DNA of 64,000 nt from Thereva unica. Its lineage: Eukaryota > Arthropoda > Insecta > Diptera > Therevidae. Below the pieces are notes generated by a model, which was given only the letters and a program-made list of their open reading frames with translations, made no database searches and was not told the DNA's origin. Below are positions 9,988-20,251 of the stretch, piece after piece. Made by a program: the position numbers and the translations under genes. Positions within the stretch are counted from its first letter, which is position 1; every line of letters begins with the position of its first letter. The DNA lies in the NCBI GenBank assembly GCA_949987705.1, contig OX465281.1, positions 81,558,543-81,622,542 on the forward strand, in the 5' to 3' direction.

Positions 9988-10782
9988 CATACCTCCCTTG
10001 TGAGCTCCAACTGAATTTTATGGCTGGTGAAGTTTGCATACAATTCAAAAATAAGTGAGGTTATGCGAAATTAGTTTTATGCGATGTTTGCATATTTGCC
10101 AGAAATAAGTGAGGTTATTCGAGGGATGAAGATGTTCTCACACATTCAAACTTAAAAAAATGTGATTGTGTGAAGTTGTTTACAAAGTAAGAATTGTTTT
10201 GTAAACCGGGGCTCCAGTGGCAAACACTTATGATATGTATGAATTATTAAATGAAATCACTCATTGAAGATAGTTTAAGTTTTTGGCGACATTATAGCTA
10301 AATGTTACCTTAATTAACTATATGTTAATTTACATTATTTATATTATCGTAAAAAATAGCAGCAGCAACTAATATCTATAAAAGTTACTTGCACTGAAAT
10401 TCGATTATACATATGTAGTCCTAAAAAAAGTTGTGCGGAGAAGCAGTGGAATTTTTACTCTAAATTGTTAAGCACCTATGACCTGAAAAAAGCAAAAATA
10501 AAAGGGCGCCATGTCTAAATAATACACATTCCGGTAAAATTCTCTGCACATGATGCTACCCTTTGCCATGAACAACCACTGTTCTTTGGGTGTATAGCAA
10601 CTTATTTCAAACCGGAACCGCACATTTAAAAACTGCACAAAAGAGCTGAGCTCTTTATTAAAAATAAATTGTATTTAGATAGAATACAAAAACCTTTACA
10701 CTAAATAAGGCACCTCAAAAGACTTTTTCAAATATTCAAAACTTAATTTTGACGTTTGCGTAAAATTTTAAAATAAACAGTC

Positions 10783-11202
10783 TGTAGTGACCGCGTAAAG
10801 TTTAATTTCCAAACTTTACGCAATGTCACACAACAACTTCCGACACGATCAAAACGATCAGTCGGAACACTCAATCGATCACCGAACGATAGTTCAGTGA
10901 TCTTGCCGTTTTGTTCCGTCCCTATCACGACGAGTGATCTAGACGGTTTCCGGCATGTCCACTATCACTCTCTCTCTGCGACTCGGCCATCGATGCGAAA
11001 CAAGTGTAAACCCACAGTCGGAGTTTAAATAAAATAATTACCAAAAAACGATAGTGTCAAATAAATATATGTATATATATACAGTCAGATATAGTACCCA
11101 GTTGTTGTTATCAAAATAAATAGATAAGTTTTAATAAAAGAATACTTTATACTTGTGTAACTCAACGTGTTTTAATAATACCGTATAGTACGGTAAACCA
11201 CA
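10783..11202. mobile_element. Solo LTR, 420 bp
   Basis: Starts TGTAGTGACCGCG and ends GGTAAACCACA (TG...CA), flanked by the 4-bp direct repeat AGTC at 10779-10782 and 11203-11206. Unit G copy 1 is uninterrupted at this point. It has a TATATATATA stretch and AATAAA/ATAAAAG words, as expected in an LTR. No internal region follows, so it is a solo LTR left by recombination. Family unknown; gypsy-type is plausible from the 4-bp duplication. Confidence 0.75.
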
Positions 11203-11267
11203 AGTCCCTGTATCCATATTCCATTAGGTTTGTGTGGGTAAAGCTCACAATTTTGTATGACATACCG

Positions 11268-11451
11268 TTTTTTTTTATGTGATAGACTAGAGACTTAGGG
11301 AAAGCCCCCTTTGTACTGTTCGACAATCTATTTTTTCCTGTAGAATGTCGAACAGCAGCTCTAGCTGGAAGATGAGAAGTAGAGAGAGAGAGAGAAGTAG
11401 GAAGGAGCTGCCACAACCTAGCCGCGATATATTTTTATTCCACCTACTTCC
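11268..11451 (-). repeat. Short poly(A)-tailed repeat D, copy 1
   Basis: About 185 bp. On the minus strand it starts near GGAAGTAGGTGGAATAAA and ends CTAGTCTATCACAT followed by a run of A. A second copy is at 14785-14958. It contains a CT-rich block and an imperfect hairpin (TGTTCGA...TCGAACA). The A-run at the 3' end suggests a SINE-like retroposon. No clear tRNA-type A or B box was seen. Confidence 0.55.
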
Positions 11452-11510
11452 AGGTGGCCTAGTTGATACGTAAAATGAGTTTATCCCCAAATCCCAAATA
11501 AAATAAGGGG

Positions 11511-11606
11511 GAGGTGTCCACAAACTTTACCCTTACCCTTCCCTTGACCCACGAACTGCGCAAAAAAGCTCGTGTTGATCAACATGTTGACCCGCGTATA
11601 GATAAA
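11511..11606. repeat. Single arm of the GATGATACACGA palindrome
   Basis: Matches the right arm of 8391-8570 (ACCCTTACCCTTCCCTTGAC ... ATCAACATGTTGACCCG). It interrupts unit G copy 2 between AATAAGG and GTAGTATAAATCGGC. Confidence 0.65.
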
Positions 11607-11692
11607 TCGCTCGTAGTATAAATCGGCTTGGTGAGAAATAAGTATACAAAAGTCAGAGGGACTACAAAAAATTATTAAAGAATACATGATAC

Positions 11693-13400
11693 TTTTCAAA
11701 AGGGGATATTTACAATTTTTAGTTTTTTTAACCGAGTATGGGGTCTTGTTCTCTATGCTAAAATACGCAATCTCGTTAACTTAATCTGAAAGAAAAATTG
11801 ACTAATTTCCAGTTAGTAGCACCTAAAATAGCGTGTACGTTTCAAAAGGGGATATTTACAAAAAAAAATTTATTTTGTCGCGGAATGAATCCAATGTTTT
11901 TAAATAAATTACCGGCTCAGGAGAGCCATTATGGACGAGAAAAGTCGAAGAGAATATACTTAACAAGCGAACTCAATGGAAGAAAGTTATTGAGACTTTA
12001 TAATGATTCGGTGTCTGATGATTTAAAGGTCAAAAAGACCATGTTTTATAATATTTTCATTGGAGAATATATTTCATTGGAGAATGCCAATGCGTTTTAT
12101 GACCATTTGAGAAAGGATGATCCACATACAGTATCTAGTCCAAAGCTTACCAAGAACACCCATACAGGATGATTTCTTCTCAAGGCAACTCAGTTTATAT
12201 AATTTTTGTGTGGTTCCACTGGATTCTAGAAATCCAGTTTTTTATTCATGGTATGAATCACAATCAGCAAGAGGATCTACTTAGGTGGGGTCTGCAGTTT
12301 ACTAGGTACTATTTAAAGAATTTGATACTTGATGACATACACCATATAAGACTATTCTGTGACGGGTGTGGTGGCCAAAACAAGAATAGTCATATCATAC
12401 ACATGATTCTATTCTACCTTTTAAATGACTCCCCACCACACCTCAAAAATGTTACATTGTTCTTTCCTGTAAGAGGACATAGTTTCCTCCCAGCTGACCA
12501 GGTATTTGGTCGGCTGAAGAAAGAAATTAGAAAAAAAGTTTTATAGCCACCAAAGATGAATATTAAAAAATTTGGTAATTTATAAATACTGGGAAAAGAC
12601 TGGATGCTCAAAGATTTAAAAAGCTTGGAAGCTTATTACAAAAAATTAGAAGGTATCCAGTCTTTAAAAAGAATAATTTTTTTTTAAGAAACGGGTCCGA
12701 AGAACATACACTGTTGACTTAAAGGTCCATGAAACATATAGATTTGACAAGGCTACAGAAAAACATATCCCCCTCCTAAAAAGAGGCAAGAGGCATCCTA
12801 TATCTTTGGATGATTTAGAAAGATGTCAATAACTTGTTGACAAAACAGTTTGGCGAGGAGTGGTTTACTTTGGACGAACTGAAATGGTACAAAGAGCTAT
12901 TAATAGATCCTCCAAAGTGTGGCACTTCAGAAGACGTAGAAATCCAGCATATTGATTGTGGATGTCTAACGGATGATATCGGTGAAACTAGAGTTTAATT
13001 AATATTTACTTAATTACCAAATCATTGCAGATATTTGATAATAAAAAAGTTGTTTTCTAAATAAATAATGTCCATTTGTTTTTTTAAATTTATAATGTAC
13101 CAAACAAAAGAGGATATCTGTTGGATATGTACAATACAAAAGGGGATATTTACATGTAGTACAGAACAAAGGGGGCATTATAAAAATTCCTGATCAAAAG
13201 GGGATATTTCATTTTTTTAAATTCAGTACCTCTAAACTACATGGTCAGATATTTTATCTAAATATCCTATTATAACAATGTGATTACATAATACCTACAC
13301 AGATAATCTACTTTTCTGCAGACCTATGGAAGTACCACAATCAGTTTTCTTAATTTTCTGAAAAAAGCAATCACATGTAAATATCCCCTTTTGAAAAGAC
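11693..13400 (+). mobile_element. DNA transposon with iterated CAAAAGGGGATATTTACA ends
   Basis: The ends carry an inverted motif CTTTTCAAAAGGGGATATTT (left about 11694, right ending about 13397). The same core recurs inside: about 11840 directly after the left end, and near 13090 (degenerate), 13132, 13163 (degenerate) and 13191 before the right end. The interior encodes a decayed DUF7869-like protein. Terminal inverted repeats plus subterminal iterated motifs fit a DNA transposon, possibly Sola-like, but I could not fix the target duplication. Confidence 0.6.
11876..12998 (+). pseudogene. DUF7869-like transposon protein, broken
   Basis: Readable blocks are an N-terminal part (SKRIYLTSELNGRKLLRLY, then NAFYDHLRKDDP, 11940-12150) and, after a frame change near 12150-12230, a central part with RLFCDGCGGQNKNSHIIHM and FPVRGHSFLPADQVFGRLKK (12340-12540). 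The D-x-CGGQNKN and GHSF-P-D motifs are characteristic of a very common arthropod repeat-encoded family (DUF7869-type), which I believe resembles a DDE transposase core. After 12543 the frame is closed by many stops, but residual C-terminal coding character continues to about 12998. No active product is possible. Confidence 0.6.
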
Positions 13401-13592
13401 ACTCCTCACATATGAACAGTGAATGTCAAAACACTGCTTATTCAATGTATTTTACAACGCGTTCTCCAATAAACCACTGCAACATACTGCACAGTGATGC
13501 ACTACACTGCTTTTCAATGTAGTTCACGCTTTAGGGTTTACTTTTTTAGCAGATGGCAGACCCATCAAAAAATGAACGAAAAAATGAGAGAG
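13401..13592. other. Spacer with diverged CAGTG-rich segment
   Basis: 13440-13540 resembles the 4780-4918 MITE in inverted orientation (AAGCAGTGTAGTGCATCACT on the minus strand). Nothing coding was seen. Confidence 0.4.
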
Positions 13593-13595
13593 CTT

Positions 13596-14146
13596 GGGCA
13601 CTTTCGAGAATTCACCAGTGGTAGCTACCTTTTTTGGTGATGGTACCGTATTGGTAAGCTGATCAGGGTTTGTGTGGTTAGTTTTTACCGACTGATAGAT
13701 GTGGTTAAGTAGTTAATTTCCGAACGAAAATTTGCCATTTGTGTTGTTTTTTTTTCATTTACAAGAGTTTCTATTCTATTTTTAAAATAATTTTTTTTTA
13801 TAAATATCTACAAATTTACTGAATGGATTCTTATATTTTTACATTTAAAATGCAGTTTGCTACAAAATCTGGGTACTTGCAGAAAAGTATTTAATTGCTC
13901 ATTTATATCATATATCTTATAAAATACCCACTAAAAACTATCGTAACGTCAAAAACGTAAATATTTTTCAAATTACCACTTCAACCATCACACGAATATG
14001 GTTCCTGTGGTGAGACTGCGGTTACTTTACCGGTGAATATTCGAACATGGTGAGTGGTAATTTATGGTAAGTGATCAATATTCGAACATGGTAAATTAGT
14101 TGCTGGTTCGACCGGTAGCGACCATGGTGAATTCTCGAAAGTGCCC
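13596..14146. repeat. MITE with GGGCACTTTCGAGAATTCAC ends
   Basis: Inverted ends GGGCACTTTCGAGAATTCAC are perfect over ~22 bp, with similarity continuing into GGTAGC. They are flanked by CTT at 13593-13595 and 14147-14149. A 3-bp duplication and a GGGC start fit the PIF/Harbinger-type MITEs seen elsewhere in the window. The interior repeats GGTGAATATTCGAACATGG-type words. Non-coding. Confidence 0.75.
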
Positions 14147-14297
14147 CTTTTGTTCGTGGAGGGTACACCGGCAAAATTAAAATTAAATCCAAGTTGCCGA
14201 ACGAGGGCAAGATTTTAATTTATTTGGCAGTATAATTTTCTTTCAGCTTATACTAGATTTAAATAATTAAACTATTTCCACCGTTATTTACATTCAA

Positions 14298-14740
14298 ATG
14301 CAAAGGTGTCAAAAATACACCTTTTGGCGAAATAGGAATACACAAAATCGTGGTAGAAATAGTGTGAAACAGAAAGCACGTAAAATCTACGGGGATTTTA
14401 AAAGGATTGAACATTCTCTTTTAGAGCGACTCAGCCATGCATTTACTGCAAGCACAGGGTGGTTACAAAAACTAAAGAAAATATAATCCTTGCGTATCAA
14501 ATTTCAAGGAAATTTAAAATGGAGCTCCCTCAAATTATCGATAAAGGAGAACATGCGTCAGATCAGATTTTTAACGTTGACGAGCATTGTACTGGAAAAA
14601 TCGTCCACCTCGGACCTACATTGCAACAAGTGAAAAGCGGGCTTCAGGATTTAAAGCATCTAAATAATGTGCCACTTTCAATATATTTAGCAATCTATCA
14701 GAAAGTTTATTAATAAAACTTATGATAAATTGTTATTCAA
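14298..14740 (+). pseudogene. Tigger/pogo (jerky-like) transposase fragment
   Basis: The first block (NSVKQKARKIYGDFKRIEHS and ASTGWLQKLKK, 14340-14480) resembles the CENP-B/Tc5-type DNA-binding domain of Tigger transposases. The second block (HASDQIFNVDE, about 14545-14585, another frame) matches the start of the DDE domain, where the Asp-Glu pair is usual. About 140 residues of the normal ~500 are represented, across at least two frames. No terminal inverted repeats were found, so it is an internal fragment. Confidence 0.6.
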
Positions 14741-14784
14741 CTCCTCGAGCTTTAAAAAATATTAGGATGTCTGGATTGCCTGGA

Positions 14785-14958
14785 TTTTTATGTGTTAGAC
14801 TAGAGGCTTAGGGAAAGCCCCTTTGTACTGTTCGACAATCTATTTTTTCGTATAGAATATCGAACAGCAGCTCTAGCCGGAAGATAGAGAATAGAAAGAG
14901 AGAGAGAAGTAGGAAGGAGCTGCCACAACCTAGCCGCGATATTTTATTCCACCTACTT
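14785..14958 (-). repeat. Short poly(A)-type repeat D, copy 2
   Basis: About 90% similar by eye to 11268-11451, including the hairpin region and the GAGAGAGAGAAGTAGG block. Its A-run is shorter (CACATAAAAA on the minus strand). Confidence 0.55.
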
Positions 14959-15189
14959 CCAACCATTTCGCGACTCTGGCATTTGAGAAAGAACTCGCTG
15001 GCGTGTTAATTTCTAGATTTGAGATACTCATTTTTTTAATTTAAGCAACTCAAGGTAATAAAATAAAGAATTGCCTTAATAAAAAATCTCGAATTAAAAC
15101 TTCATTGTGTCTTTAATTAATACAAATTTTGTTTTTAATAAAAAATATTTAGTTTCTTGAGTAAAAAATTAAAAAATCTTATTTCGAAA

Positions 15190-17296
15190 AAGACATATCT
15201 TGGTTGAAAAATATAAGTATTGGGCGAAGAAATACAATTGCTTGGCTCAAGAGTGAGTCCTTCTTATATTTTGGTAGAAACGAAACTGAAAGCCGTAGGA
15301 GTGGCGTTGGCGTAATACTCACCAAAGAAGCCAAGTCCAGCCTCATTAGCTGGTCACCAGTTTCTGAGAGGATTATTACCGTGCGCCTGCGTACCAGACG
15401 TACTACGGTAGTCCAATGCTATGCTCCAACTCAAAGACGAGTTCTATTTGCGGCGGAATGAGGTTTTTCGCTCTATTCCAAGGGGAGACATCATTGAATT
15501 AATGGGTGACTTAAACGCACAGATCGGCCGTGACAACACCGGCCTTGAACAAACAATTGGAAATCAAGGTCTAAGCCAAGTTACCAATAACAATGGTGAG
15601 CTTTTCGTTGACTTCTGTAGCTCCCACCAACTCATGGTAGGTGGAACTTACTTTTGTCACAAGAAGATACACAAAGAGACCTGGGTATCGCCCGATGGTA
15701 GAACGCGAAATCAGATAAATCATGTGGCCGGCAGCCGCAGATGGAGAACTATCCTTGAGGATGTCAGGAGTTTCAGGGGAGCAGACACTGGAAGCGACCA
15801 TCATTTGGTAGTAGCAACTATTCGCCTTAAAATCGCCGCAATCAGAGACGTACAACGCGATGCTAAAACCGTAGACGGTTCAACTTAGATCTTCTGCGGG
15901 AGAGCGTTAAAAAGCGGGAATTTGCTGGAAACCTACAACAAATATTAAACCAGCACAACGTTTCTGACGACACAAATATTGAAGAGCTGTGGAGTAGGAC
16001 AAAGTTATGTCCAAAGAAACCAGCAACACTGGACCTCGGACACAATCTGGCAGAAAATAGAACGCAGGAGAGCCCTAAAAAATAACGTAAACTCTACAAG
16101 CGACCCTGAAAGACGTTACCAACTGGAAGGGAAATACTCCCAATTACACCGGGAGGTAAATAGAAGTGTCCGGCGTGATAAAAGGCAGCAGATAAATGAC
16201 CTCGCAGAAAAAGCGGAAAACGCGGCAAATACAGACAACAGTAAGGTGTTGTACCAAATTACTAAACAGCTCACGGGAAAGCACTCTACTAAAAAGGATG
16301 CCGTTAAGAGTGCGGATGGAAGGCTGCTGTGCAGCGACGAGGAGCAGCTCCAAAGATGGAGAGATTACTTCTTCGCCGCCCTGAATGGTTCATTTACACA
16401 GGACCCTCAGGAAACCAGCAACAATGCACAGCCAATAAGAATCACCACCCGGGCCCCATCCAAGACGAAAATAGTAACCGCAATTCATGCGATGGCCAAT
16501 GGTAAAGCAGCTGGAAAAGATGGCATCCCGCCAGAATTGTTGAAAGCCGATTCAAGCCTCATAGCAGATGCGCTTCAGCCAATCCTTGAAATAACATGGA
16601 ACACCTGTACCTTTCTGGAGGATTGGACGGAAGGTATCATAGTCAAAATACTAAAAAAGGGGGACCTAACAATATGCGACAACTGGGGAGGCATCTGTTT
16701 ACTATCTACAGTGGGAAAAATTTCGTCCCATATACTATCTAAGATAAGTGAGGCAGTAGACCGAACGCTTAGGAGGCAGCAGGCCGGATTCACGAAGGGC
16801 CGTTCATGTATTGATCATATCAACATATTACGAACAATAGTGGAGCAGTATACTGAATTCCGATCCCCCCTTTACCTGCTTTCGTAGATTATGAGAAAGC
16901 GTTCGACTCGGTCAATAGGAGTTTGCTTATAGCTTTATATGGCAGGCACTACGGCGACGTGGACTGCCTGATATAATAATAGAATTGATAAAAGCCCTAT
17001 ATAACAATTCCAAATGCAGAGTTCTCCATAATGGAAAATTATCCGACAGCTTTGAGGTGAGCTCAGGAGTACGACAAGGATGCCTACTCTCGCCCTTACT
17101 ATTTCTTATAGTAATAAATGACATCCTTGTTGGTGCTCTAGATAGTAGAACAGGCGGCATACAATGGGGTTTGTTAGACCGCCTTAAGGATATCGACTAG
17201 GCAGATGATATCTGTTTGCTGGCCCACAGACACCAGGACCTCAAAAACATGATTAACAATTTGGCAACAGAAAGTAGTCCAGCAGGCTTAAAAAAT
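15190..17296 (+). pseudogene. RTE-like LINE ORF2 remnant (endonuclease + reverse transcriptase)
   Basis: The order is as in RTE-type non-LTR elements. The endonuclease (15204-15860) has MGDLNAQIG, TRNQINHVAGSRRW and GSDHHLV; the usual catalytic Asp of QIDHV reads Asn here. Then come a linker (15979-16300) and the reverse transcriptase, with GKAAGKDGIPPELLKA, NWGGICLLSTVGKI, QAGFTKGRSC, VDYEKAFDSVNR and GVRQGCLLSPLLF. The YADD box is destroyed: the codon for Tyr is TAG (17198-17200), followed by ADDICLLAHR. Frame changes occur near 15450, 15890 and 16885. The 3' end is lost where repeat I begins at about 17297. The copy is 5'- and 3'-truncated. Confidence 0.85.
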
Positions 17297-17480
17297 CAAT
17301 TATTAGGGCCTATGTGTAACTAATTGCTGGCTAAACTAAATTTTGCAGTTTTTGTCGTTAGGAGAAAAAGGTGGTTGAAGTTGAAATTTTAGTGAGAAAA
17401 AACAAAATTTTGAAAAAGGTTCTAAAGTTGTATTTTTCAATGTGCAGTAATATAAAATTATGGTGGACCAATTGTTTTGA
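17297..17480 (+). repeat. Dispersed repeat I, copy 1
   Basis: Begins TCAATTATTAGGGCCT and contains GAGAAAAAGGTGGTTGAAGT and a run ending AACAAAATTTTG. A direct copy lies at 24312-24500. The second half also forms part of the foldback arms at 20895-21100 and 21447-21650. No coding capacity. Confidence 0.6.
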
Positions 17481-17935
17481 AAATTGCAAAGAAAAACAAT
17501 CTTAACGTATTGGTCAACATTGAATGTAAATTCTGTTTTAACAGTAATGCAGCACCATTACTGGTGAACACCACTAATGATGAGCACAAAGTCTTGAATT
17601 CTTGGTTTTGCCCAAGACCAAGACAAGACTGCAAAACTTTTTGCTCATCAATAATGGGTACCTGAATGTAGACAGTTTGACTAAGCTGATTAAATTGAAT
17701 ATGGTTGTCGCGATAGACAAGATTAATTTATTCGATTTGAGAATTAAAATTGATTATCAATTCGACGTGGTTATTTTTTTGTCCTGTTCACGCATAACTT
17801 TGAAACGCAATAACTTTTTTGCTTTTTTTTATTTTTTCTTTTGTTGTGTAGTTTTCCAAGGATGTACCGGGCAATTTTTGTAAATTGTGATAAAGGAGCT
17901 CGGAGTTAGGCATAAAAAACTGTTGAAATAAGTAC
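17481..17935 (+). repeat. Unclassified stretch with repeat J, copy 1
   Basis: 17481-17750 has no recognised content. 17755-17935 (CCTGTTCACGCATAACTTTG ... GCATAAAAAACTGTTG) is matched in reverse complement by 22675-22845, giving a diverged inverted pair ~5 kb apart. Confidence 0.5.
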
Positions 17936-17944
17936 ACCTCAAAC

Positions 17945-18225
17945 CTTAAACCAACACCAGCCAAGAAGAATTGGGAGCTCGCAATACCGGATGATATCGA
18001 TGTGGAAGGAAGACAATTGCCGGAGTCTATTGTGGGGTGTGTAATGGAGTTGTGTCCACCTATCAGTAAAAGGAAGCAGCCATGGATTTCAGACAGCTGT
18101 CTTTACCTCGTCGATCTGTCTTTACTTCGGCTATGAGCAAAACCGACGATCGAACAAAGAAGTTCGACAAAAAATGAAATCTGAACGGGAAACGTACTGG
18201 ATTAACAACATATGTACAACATTAT
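17945..18225 (+). pseudogene. LINE fragment between endonuclease and reverse transcriptase
   Basis: One frame reads NWELAIPDDIDVEG ... KRKQPWISDSC, followed in another frame by basic residues. The KPWIS-D block and the charged region after it are typical of the linker after the endonuclease in RTE-like elements. No catalytic motif is left. The assignment rests on this short block only. Confidence 0.4.
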
Positions 18226-18630
18226 TGAAACATCGGCATTTCTTATAGCATGAAGCATTTCATTCATTTATTATTATTTGCTACCTGTGGTGAGAAATCG
18301 TAAAAACTTAATTCAGAAAATCTGTCGCTTTGGTACCTTTGGGGCGCTGGAAAATACTTCATAGTGAATGAAATTGAAATAAAATTGTCTCGTTATGAAA
18401 CCCTCTAAAAAAACTTGTTTTTTTTTGTATTTGATAAAACTGAAAGAAAGCGTTTAAAAGAAAATATTGGGACCTATTCTGTCGGTAAAATTTTATTATT
18501 TTAGATTGTGTTATACCATAAAATGAAAGAACTCTGTAAAATTCTATTCGGCCCGACCTATTTTATTTTATTTTATACCCTTGACACACTGCAAAAACGA
18601 ATGAGCATTTTTCCAACTTCATTGGCTTTC
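18226..18630. other. Stretch without a gene
   Basis: 18465-18560 (CCTATTCTGTCGGTAAAATT) is matched in reverse complement by about 23960-24030, so the two may be the ends of an old, heavily invaded element. No target duplication was established. Confidence 0.4.
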
Positions 18631-18639
18631 AGTCCCGTG

Positions 18640-19190
18640 CCAAAATAGCAATTCAAATGTCAATTTGTATGGAAAACTCATTTCAGGGCCTGTGCCAAAA
18701 TAGCAATTCAAATGTCAATTTGTATAGAAAACTCATTTCAATTAGTAAATTTGATTTTCGACGGTTTGCGTCTATGGAAATGTGTAAATTATTATACACA
18801 TTTCAGTTTTTACTTTAATCAAGTCAGCCGTTAAATAAATTTAAAAAAGCAAACAAGTAATAACAATAAATTATGGAAAAAGGAAATGCAAAGAAGATTT
18901 TACTTAAAATAATAAGTTTGTTGCTTAGCTAAATGTTTCGAGAAAAATATTATGCAAACAAAATCTTGCTCTGAATTTTTTTTTCCACAAAAATATGCTT
19001 GTCTGATTATCTTAATATCAACCGGAAAACATAAAGAAAAGTAAAAATATAAAACATAACGTAACTGGAAACCAGTTGTTAATTATTTTTGGTTTTAAAC
19101 ACTCGCAAGCAGACATCATTTTAGTTTTGCAGGAAGAAACTAAAAAAATATTGCAATTAGGGATAACGCTCAATCATTTATTTACAAGAA
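18640..19190. repeat. Repeat H, copy 1, with a 52-bp tandem duplication
   Basis: 18631-18740 holds two tandem copies of a unit with TGCCAAAATAGCAATTCAAA, the terminal sequence of the element at 39403-43110. The following part to about 19190 (GACGGTTTGCGTCTATGG ... CAATCATTTATTTACAAG) is matched by 23065-23340 with small indels. Non-coding. Confidence 0.6.
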
Positions 19191-19198
19191 AAAAAAAT

Positions 19199-19555
19199 TT
19201 AAAAACCGTCTTAAGAAAAAAGCCGCACAAAATGCACAAAAAAAGATGAAATAAGTGTTTGTAATTCTTAACATTAATCCAATCAGAATGGATCTAGAAA
19301 GAAGAATCACTTTTGAAGACGGTGCTTACACTTGTGGGTGATGTATTAAGCGCATAAGCCTAACAAAGAAATGAAAACAATTCCCGAAGCAAGAGTTAGT
19401 GCAATCAAAGTCAACTACTACCTGGCACCGTCTTCAAAAGTGATTCTTCTTTCTAGATCCATTCTGATTGGATTAATGTTGTTAAGAATTACAAACACTT
19501 ATTTCATCCTTTTTTGTGCATTTTGTGCGGCTTTTTTCTGAAGAAGGTTTTTAAA
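19199..19555. repeat. Foldback with ~125-bp arms
   Basis: Arms at about 19199-19325 and 19428-19555 are near-perfect reverse complements (AAGCCGCACAAAATGCACAA ... CACTTTTGAAGACGGTGC) around a ~100-bp loop. Probably a MITE. Target duplication not clear because of flanking A/T runs. Confidence 0.7.
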
Positions 19556-19620
19556 TTTTTTTTTATTTCGTACTTTTTAGTCCATTCATTTTTTTCGGGG
19601 GCAATATAAAAAAAATTATT

Positions 19621-19911
19621 AAGGTAGGCCTACACGGCACAAATAAATCGTTGCGTGTGAACTCAACTGTTCGGCTTGCACAATCTAAAAGGTTTGGATT
19701 GTACCAAATATGTCTCGGTGATGTTAGACCACTTGCTCCTCCGACCTTATCACAATCAATGTAACATAATATAACGCGTAGATAAGTATAAATATAATGC
19801 GCAATAACTAATGGAGTTAATTTTCACTCAGTTTATTTACACAATTCGACTTGCGCCAGACAATTTAAAAAACTAAATCGATGCGTATGAACCTACCTTT
19901 ACGATAAGTAT
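19621..19911. repeat. MITE with AAGGTAGGcCTACACGG-type ends
   Basis: The left end AAGGTAGGCCTACACGG and the right end ...ATGAACCTACCTTTA are imperfect inverted repeats. AATCG(T/A)TGCGT also recurs inverted near both ends. Length 291 bp. No clear duplication. Confidence 0.5.
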
Positions 19912-20149
19912 GAAATGCTGCCGTCGTATCGTTTAACCGACGATGCAGCGTACGTATTGCAAGCCTAATTCTTCTTTTAAAATCCATTTTGAGATGTATA
20001 ACACGCCGCCGCGCCATCGAAAAAAATCTAAGCAGTAGCTAAATAGTTTTTGCAGTAATGTATTTGCATATTTTCCGACGAATTTAAAAAAAAACTTATT
20101 TAATATGAAACAAAATTCTCCGGGGGAAATTAAAAGAAATATTTATTGT

Positions 20150-20251
20150 GAAGTCGATAGCTTACTGTACTATACTCGTCATACACTTTCATTTGATACC
20201 CATAACAAGGACGTTGTAAAGAAAAAGTAAGCCGCCATTTTGTGTTGGCCG
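20150..20251 (-). repeat. TGATACCC-family fragment, left of the hAT insertion
   Basis: Contains CATTTGATACCCATAAC and GCCGCCATTTTGTGTTGGCC. The hAT element at 20252-22144 interrupts it, and the family resumes at 22145 with GTTGGCCGCCATTTTGG. Confidence 0.6.

Larger units (their letters stand above)
9988..11630. repeat. Duplicated unit G, copy 2
   Basis: Similar to 7617-8762 in direct orientation. Here the unit is expanded by a solo LTR (10783-11202), a short poly(A)-tailed repeat (11268-11451) and one arm of the foldback palindrome (11511-11606), none of which occur in copy 1. Copy 1 lacks these and has its own palindrome, so copy 1 can serve as an empty-site reference. Confidence 0.7.
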
